Positions 55,068-62,000 of a stretch of DNA of 62,000 nt are shown piece after piece. How positions within the stretch are numbered: the stretch's first letter is position 1; the number at the start of each line of letters is the position of its first letter. Source of the stretch: Glandiceps talaboti. Its lineage: Eukaryota > Hemichordata > Enteropneusta > Spengelidae. Where the stretch lies: the NCBI RefSeq assembly GCF_964340395.1, contig NC_135555.1:4047501-4109500 (forward strand), read 5' to 3'. Position numbers and translations under genes: made by a program. Under the pieces are notes generated by a model. It saw only the letters and a program-made list of their open reading frames with translations, ran no database searches and was not told where the DNA came from.

Positions 55068-58000
55068 GTTCTAGAAATGAAGAAAATAATGATACATTAC
55101 AAAGTGAGGACAGTGACGACGAGAGTATCGGTGATGTCCATGTCTGTGGCAGATGTCGCAGGGAGTTCATCGTCATCTCAGAATTTCTTCAACACAAGAA
55201 GACTTGTATGAAGAAGAATGTTGTACTTATCTTTGATGAAGAAGAAAATGTAATTGACAGTGAAGACAGCACCCAGAAACTTAATGGTCACATCAAACAG
55301 ATCAAGACAGATCTAGACTCAAAAACTAATCCAAACGATGGAAGTAATTCTTCTGAAATTGAAAACGACAAGAACAAAGAAGTCACAGTTGGTTCCCAGG
55401 ACGAACCGATGGACTGTACTAATCCTGATTTGGTGAAAGATAATCATGATAATACTAATGATAGCACAACAAGTCTACCTCTCACTAGTAGCTGTGTATC
55501 TCTCGAGAATCTAGAGAATACCCATGTTGCAGTGGCCCAGTTTCCTCCGCTAATACCGTTTCAATTGCCAACGTCCGGGGCACATCATCCACAGCATATA
55601 GGCTCACTGCAGGAGCAGTTGTATGCCCTACAGCAACAACAGCTACAACAACTACAGCTTATACAACATATGCAACATCAGCTGCAAACTCTATCACCTG
55701 TGGCCCCAGTGATGCATCCTCGATCAGTTATGACTGCAGTGACACTACCATTACCTCCTACACTGCATACAACTTTATCACCAACTACTATGGTTACCAC
55801 TCCAAGTACACCACACAGCAGTGAAGGTAATCTTCAGCAAGCGCCAGTTCCTCAGCAGCAACAGCAGCATCATCATCATCATCCACATCATCAACATCAT
55901 CATCAACAACATCAACATCAGCATCAACAACATCAGCATCCTCCACCACCACCACCATCACATCAACCACCACATACTGCATCACAACCAGCATTACCAC
56001 CAGTTGTGACATCATCTCAACAGGTTGTATCACACCCACCTCCGTTGCAGTTGCCGCCACCGCCACCACCACCACCACAGCCACCAAAGCAGCAGCAGCA
56101 GGCACAACAAGCACCACCACAATCATCACCAGCACCAATACCAATACCAAAACCACCAACAAGTCAACATCAGGCATTGTCAACATCACTAGCACCAACT
56201 TGTGTTCCACAGACAACACAACCCAGTCCAAGCATTCTACCACCTACCAATGCATTTCACTTACCTCAGCATCCGACACCGTTTGAAATCTTACAGCAAA
56301 CGGCAGCTATAACATCACCCAATCCACTATTGCCACCAACCATTCCACATGCAACAGGACCTGCTTGTATGATACCAATGCATCGCAAGGGCAAACCACC
56401 AAATGTTGCTGTGTATGATCCAAAGATTCGTGATGAAGATCCGTTCTTCAAGCACAAGTGTCGTTTCTGTCATAAAGTGTTTGGAAGCGACAGTGCACTT
56501 CAAATCCATGTAAGATCTCATACAGGGGAGCGACCATTCAAATGCAACATCTGTGGAAATCGATTCTCCACCAAGGGTAACTTGAAAGTTCATTTCCAAC
56601 GCCACAAGGCCAAGTACCCCCATGTTGAAATGGATGGTCGCCCACACCCACAGTCACCTGAGGCAAGAAAAACCTTCTCTTTTCCAGGTTATCACCTACC
56701 AATTCCTACTATTCCTAGCGATATTGCTAAACTGCCTGTATCTCTGCCAGAGCATGGAACATCTCCAGGTCTACCAGTAACTTCACCAAGCTTACCAAGC
56801 AATGCTGCTAACCCGTCAATGCCATCCCCATCAGATGGTGAGGGAATGTCATCACCAATGAACAACAACCTAATGGATGCCAAGCCTGAGGATAGACCAA
56901 TGATGGAAGAAGAGGAAGAAGAGGAGGAGGAAATGCAGTCAGAATTTGAAAGTGATGAAAAAGTAATGAAGAAAGAAACCATGTCATCTGAAGATGATGA
57001 ATCTGGTGCGGAAGAGAAAGCCGAGAATCCTAAAGAGCCGGATGATATGGATTCTATGACTACCTCAACTGGAACACCAACAAATCCTGATGAAAATCAT
57101 CAACCTCATTGGACAAGTTCACCATCAAAATTACCTGGTGATACAAGGTCAACCACAACTGTGGTGTCTGCAGTTACCTTCCCACAGATGTCCATACCAA
57201 ACATTCCAAAATCTGATTCAGTCCTACTTCCGAAGACAACCATTACCTCACCTTTCACATCAGTGTTGGATAACAGTATCAAGACATCTGAGACTTCCAA
57301 GCTACAGCAGCTGGTAGAGAATATCGAGCAGAAGTTATCAGATCCCAATATGTGTGTCATCTGCCATCGTATCCTGAGCTGTAAAAGTGCCCTTCAAATG
57401 CACTATCGTACACACACTGGAGAACGTCCATACAAATGCAGAGTATGTGGCCGTGCATTCACCACCAAGGGCAATTTGAAGACCCACTATGGAGTCCATC
57501 GTACCAAGCCACCGATGAGAACCTTCCACAAATGCCCAGTCTGCCACAAGCAGTTCACCAATGCTCTTGTGCTGCAACAACATATTCGTATGCACACAGG
57601 TGAAATTCCACACATGCCACCTGAAGCGTTCATCACAATGGAACCCTACCGATACGAGATGGATGATCCTCACATGATGATGGATGACAGTATGGAGTCT
57701 ATGGAGGATGAAAATCCCACCGAAATGTCTGGAGAAGATAGAATTGAAAGGTCTTCCAACGTTGACACCATGAGTGAAAACTCCGAATCAATGATGAATG
57801 AAAATCCTGAAAGAGAAATAATTTCAGAGCATGAAGAAAAAGAAAAGTCTTCGCTGATGGAAGAATCTAATGCATTTATGCCACCATTGTCGATTGGTAA
57901 TGTATCACTTAATGCATTGGAAAACCAGGTACGCAGTATCGCCAGTGTTATCACCCGACCTGCATCCTCAAACATGAAGAGTGTTGACTCCATCGCCAAT

Positions 58001-59263
58001 GCACTTCACCAGACAGCAACATCAGTGGTGTCCAGCTATGAAACAAAACGCATGAGTAGCCCACCTGCTAGTTACAGTGCAGAATCTCCAGCCATGACCA
58101 ATTCCCCAAGCAGCAGTTTCAATATGGAACCAGCTACCTCAGAATCTGGCTCATTCAGTCCTGGGCTGAAGAACGGAGAATTGAGTGATACTCCTCTACA
58201 GATAGATGAATCTTACACTAATGAGAATGGTGCTCTGGATTTGAGTTCAAAACCAACAGAGAACTCTAATCCCAGTCCAATACCAGCCTCAACAGCAGTT
58301 ACACATTCAGCACCTGTGTCACCTTATGGTGCTCCAGTCACCTCTCCATCAGACATGGTCAGACTACCAACATACACCAGACGTGGTCTATCTAATACTA
58401 CCTGCAATGTATGTGGCAAAGTATTTGCCTGTGCCAGTGCTCTTGAGATCCACTACAGAAGCCACACCAAAGAAAGGCCCTTCCTATGCGACATCTGTGA
58501 TAAGGGCTTCTCTACAAAGGGTAATCTGAAACAGCACATGCTCACTCACAAAATCCGTGACCTGCCATCACAGATATTTGATCAGAATAGCCCTGCTGCA
58601 GCCATCTACAATGCCGAGTTGTATGCTAGCACTAATGGAAATATACCAATGCCACAACATCTGCCACCACACTCGCCATTACCGCAAACAAATAACCATG
58701 AGCAACTTGTTGAGCAGGAGATTAACCACAATGATAATCGGCCTAGACCTCGTCATCAGTGTCATACGTGTGGCAAGCAGTTCCAGTCAGATAGTGCTTT
58801 GCAAATACACATCCGCACCCATACTGGTGAGAAGCCATTCAAGTGCAACATTTGCAGCAGAGCATTTACGACTAAAGGTAACTTGAAAGTGCACATGGGC
58901 ACACACATGTGGAATGGTGGAACCACTCGTCGGGGCCGCCGCATGACCATCGAAAACCCAATGATAATGAGTCCCAAGGAAGCAGAAATCTTCAGGAATG
59001 ATTTCCTCGGCAGACGACCACTTGATGGTACATTCTTCCAGTATCCAGCTATGACTAATGGCCTTCCACCTAAGCCAAATGAAATATCAGTGATCCAGAA
59101 CCACACCCAAGGCATCCCACAGGCTCACATTACAGAGAGTGCCATGGCCGAGTACATGAAGAAAGAAAGCAGCATGGCGGAATTTATGAAGAAAGAAAAT
59201 GCTCTTTATGATCTCAAGGTGGATGCTCCTGCCATCAAAGCTACAGAACCTGCTCGTCCATAA
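55068..59263 (+). CDS. sall: Spalt-like zinc-finger transcription factor, terminal coding exon
   Basis: The acceptor TTTATTTGTTGCAG ends at 55067. In phase 1 the frame runs open to TAA at 59261-59263, completing 1422 residues without microexons. In order: a C2HC finger (C51, C54, H67, C71); the conserved VAVAQF segment and a glutamine-rich stretch (205-233), which in the family mediates dimerisation; a His/Pro/Gln-rich low-complexity region (about 282-392); C2H2 pair 489-537; an acidic run near 640; triplet 787-867; a CtBP-like ALDLSSK (1080-1086); pair 1137-1185, followed by the family-typical KIRDLPSQ; and pair 1256-1304. The second finger of each pair carries the SALL signature F-[ST]-T-K-G-N-L-K. 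The expected role is nuclear, AT-rich DNA-binding repression and development. All finger pairs and the C-terminus share one exon. The C-terminus repeats MAE[YF]MKKE twice. Which SALL paralogue a vertebrate would match cannot be decided; an invertebrate usually has one. Confidence 0.97.
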
Positions 59264-60645
59264 TTTCAATTTAACTAATCTGAAATGAACTATGAATTTT
59301 CTTGCAATTCTAAAGCCTTGACTGTTAGGAGATAATATATCAAGAAGATGAACTCGAGAGAAATGGCACCTTTATCAAGAACAATTTGGGTGAAGACGAG
59401 AGATTTGTGAAGTACAATTCAAGCGCAGATGGTAATATCTTTACTAGATGACTTCATAGGGCAAAACTTCCTCTAATATATACCTCAATATTTACTTATT
59501 TTGCATCATTCTGTTAGAAACCCTGTCTTTTTGATGAATTAGATGATGAACTTCCTGATAATAATATATGGAAATGAGAGGACATTTGTTGGAAAAATTT
59601 AATATTTCTGTAGAAGCCTCTTACTATGTAGATAGAATGCAAAGTACTTATGAAAATATTGTTGTGTAGTCAATTGAACTACTGTATACAGTATTTGTAA
59701 AGACCAGATATGAAATGTTTTTTATTTGGTTCCTTTAGAAATGGTGTGAAATTTATTGAAACTATTCCCAAGTGAATACATTGTGTTCCTCAGTGTATGG
59801 CTTGTTGCACCTTGATCAATATTTTGTAACATTTGGAAATTTTCAAAAGCAAGGAACTGTTCTTTGTCATTTTTTGGTGCTTGACAGTGAGAGAGTCAGT
59901 CAGTGTTTACATGTGATTTAGTCATACTGCTGAGGTGAAAAAGAGTTTTTAAAAATAATGTTTATTGTTGAAAAAGATGTTGGTTTTTCTGAGGTAAAAA
60001 AGTACATTTTGTAATCGTGGGCTGTCTTTGTACAATGTTGAACTTAAGAAAAAAGAACTTCCAAGTCTGGCCGACGCTTAATATGACAGACTGTTATAAA
60101 AAAGTTAAAACTGTAATTTATGTATGATGATATACCTTGTATCAAACAGAAGAGTGTAGTATTAGAGATGTTTAGAAAGCATCGGTGTAATCCAAATTGT
60201 ACTTTTCAGTGTGCTTAACAAACTGTCGTATACTTAAACTTGTGGAATGACAGTTATTTTGATTTCAAATGTTTTCCATTGGATAGTAGTGACTTAAGTG
60301 TTGAATAGTCACTCCTGCGGACTTGTAATGGTACTGGTTGGCAAATGTGATTTTTGTACCAACCTGAAACTGTGACATGGTGTACTTAATACAATATCTG
60401 TTTTTGTTGTGTATTTGTAAGTTGCTAGATTTAAGGCTGTACTGACTGCAGGTTTATCATCAAAATTGTCAGATGCTAGAAAATATAGTGCCAGTAGTAT
60501 ATTTTACACATCAAAGTCAAGAAAATTTACAAGCATGCATGTATCATTGAATTTAATTTCTTCAATGAAAAGCTTCAACAGTATAGTAATAGCCAACATT
60601 TGGAAGTCTGAAAAAAATAATAAAATATTTGCTGATTGTTGCTTT
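59264..60645 (+). other. sall: 3' UTR of the spalt-like gene (short form)
   Basis: A+T-rich sequence follows the stop codon to the first good polyadenylation signal at 60619. No open frame of interest is present. Length is inferred from the signal, not from transcripts. Confidence 0.6.
60619..60624 (+). terminator. Polyadenylation signal AATAAA
   Basis: A canonical hexamer is followed within 40 nt by a GT/T-rich element (GATTGTTGCTTTTGTGC), the usual downstream element. Best candidate for the transcript end. Confidence 0.6.
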
Positions 60646-61480
60646 TGTGCTTCAAATTTTTAGTCATTTATGAACTTGCATTTGGTGACTCAAGTCTGTA
60701 AATTTTTCTGAAAGTTACAAATTTCAAGATTTTCAAAATTAGTGAAGCAAGCTGGCACAATTTTGATAATGATCGAAAAAAACTTGATCTGGAGTTGGTG
60801 GACCTCAAAGGATCGAGTGATCACATTGGTTCTATTGAATCACTTAATGTATGCGGTGGGGTTTAGAAGGGAAAAGGATTTTTTCCCCCCTATTCAGGGG
60901 CAGACGGTACGAAGAAAGTACTTTGTTTTGCGCCTGGAGACAGTACAGCTTTATTGTAGAATAACTGTTATTGTTGTTTTTTTTCATTTTCTTTGTAACT
61001 GCTTGTGTGAGTAAAACTTTGTGAGGGAGAAGGGGGAAATTAAGTTTTTAGAGAGTAAGCTTTGCATACTTCACTCTGATGATGATGATGACCCATGAAG
61101 CTATTGTTTAATACATAGCTTTATGCTTCAATAACAAATGATTTGCTAACAAAAAATTTATGTCTGTGAATTTAGCTATAGATAGAGCCTAGGCTATCAA
61201 TACAGTGCAGATAAAAACCATGAGATTAAAGAGAGAAAAATACTGACCTTTCCAAATAATTAGCATTACACGAATATCCACAAAAGATCTAGAAGAGATG
61301 CCGTAAAGTTTTGAACCTGTTTTGATGTTAGGATTCTTGTGATATTTTAAAACCTTACTTAATTTTATACTAATTTTATTCTATATGGTTTCTAGGTTAT
61401 CATATTCAATAGATATTTGATTTAACAGGTCTCTTCTAGCTTTTGTTGGATGAAATAAAAAAACAAACTGCCAGTCTTTT
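60646..61480 (+). other. Possible extended 3' UTR or downstream flank
   Basis: Non-coding. A short (GAT)n run lies at 61078-61091. A longer 3' UTR could run to the second AATAAA at 61454. Confidence 0.4.
61454..61459 (+). terminator. Second AATAAA polyadenylation signal
   Basis: A canonical hexamer in an A-rich context; the downstream GT-rich element is weaker than at 60619. Possible distal site. Confidence 0.35.
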
Positions 61481-62000
61481 CAAAATTTGACGATTTGCTG
61501 AAGTGCAACACCCTAAGCATCGACATTTTTTCCCAAATGAGGATAAAAATTACTAGGCTTCACTGTTGTGTCAAGTGAGTATTAAATTTCAATATCGTTG
61601 AGTAAAAAAAACTTGAGTATGAATCGTTTTAAGTATGCCAATATAAGATGACCATTGTATATTATATATCTGTTAATTTGTACTTAGATGATATTTTGTT
61701 TCGGAAGCATGTGGAGTACAATATTGTCAATCTTGGAGATTCTGTTCCTACTGTAAAAGGAGCACATTTTGCAGAGACTGGATTTCTAGGAAATTCAATG
61801 GGCAGTGATTGTACCTCAGGGAAATATATAGGTGCCATTGCTTTCGCAGCCAAATTATCTCGATAGTCGTCTTCCGTTTTAACAGCAGTAACAAATTTAT
61901 GCGCAATTTCTATTTAATTTAATCCAATGAGTACAAATTTTTTTGCATATAGTTGCGGATTGCACGACTCACAGCGTCTTGTTTAGACACTGGTAAATTG
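61481..62000. other. Downstream flank, no confirmed gene
   Basis: Overlapping open frames lie on both strands at about 61648-61866. The plus-strand one ends in a Gly/Ala-rich segment (GKYIGAIAFAAKLSR). Neither matches a family I recognise, so coding status is unproven. Confidence 0.4.

Noticed and set aside
55794-56243. Minus-strand Val/Asp-rich frame opposite the main exon
   Set aside because: Shadow of the CAT/CAA/CCA repeats in the real coding frame.

Overview
The window carries one recognisable protein-coding gene, a spalt-like (SALL) zinc-finger transcription factor on the + strand, with its 5' flank and 3' UTR. The organism is an animal. Coding sequence is interrupted by a very large intron, non-coding DNA is A+T-rich, microsatellites are abundant, and the protein has the complete SALL layout: N-terminal NuRD-recruitment motif, C2HC finger, glutamine-rich stretch and paired C2H2 fingers. 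The short 5' region and the large zinc-finger exon would fit an invertebrate bilaterian, but I cannot name a phylum from what is visible.

Layout. Positions 1-7663 are upstream DNA with a pyrimidine tract, a 51-unit GA microsatellite, a CpG-richer zone from about 4.9 to 8.7 kb, and NF-Y-, NRF1- and E2F-like motifs. Coding exon 1 (7666-7738) gives residues 1-24 plus the first base of codon 25. A 47.3 kb interval (7739-55067) separates it from the large terminal coding exon (55068-59263), which encodes the C2HC finger, all C2H2 fingers and the C-terminus. The two exons join in phase 1 and give a 1422-residue protein. The 3' UTR follows, with a good polyadenylation signal at 60619 and another at 61454.

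The main new observation is inside the long intron. Between 38.49 and 41.63 kb there are four predicted microexons of 18, 24, 18 and 33 nt. Each has a branch-point-like element and/or a long pyrimidine tract, an AG acceptor and a GTAAG/GTATG donor. Each is a multiple of three, enters and leaves in phase 1, is free of stops in that phase, and encodes a short acidic peptide. Any subset could be spliced between exon 1 and the big exon without breaking the frame, changing the linker between the NuRD motif and the C2HC finger. Upstream UC-rich and UGC-containing tracts resemble those of neural microexons regulated by PTBP and SRRM3/4 proteins.

The rest of the intron has no convincing second gene. 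It holds several near-consensus RFX X-boxes, including a perfect palindrome at 24959-24976, a strong CTCF-like site (51653), YY1-like sites, blocks that look like cis-regulatory DNA, local tandem duplications, and one copy of a dispersed SINE-like repeat whose partner lies in the 5' flank. All calls come from reading the sequence; no alignment, RNA or database search was run.
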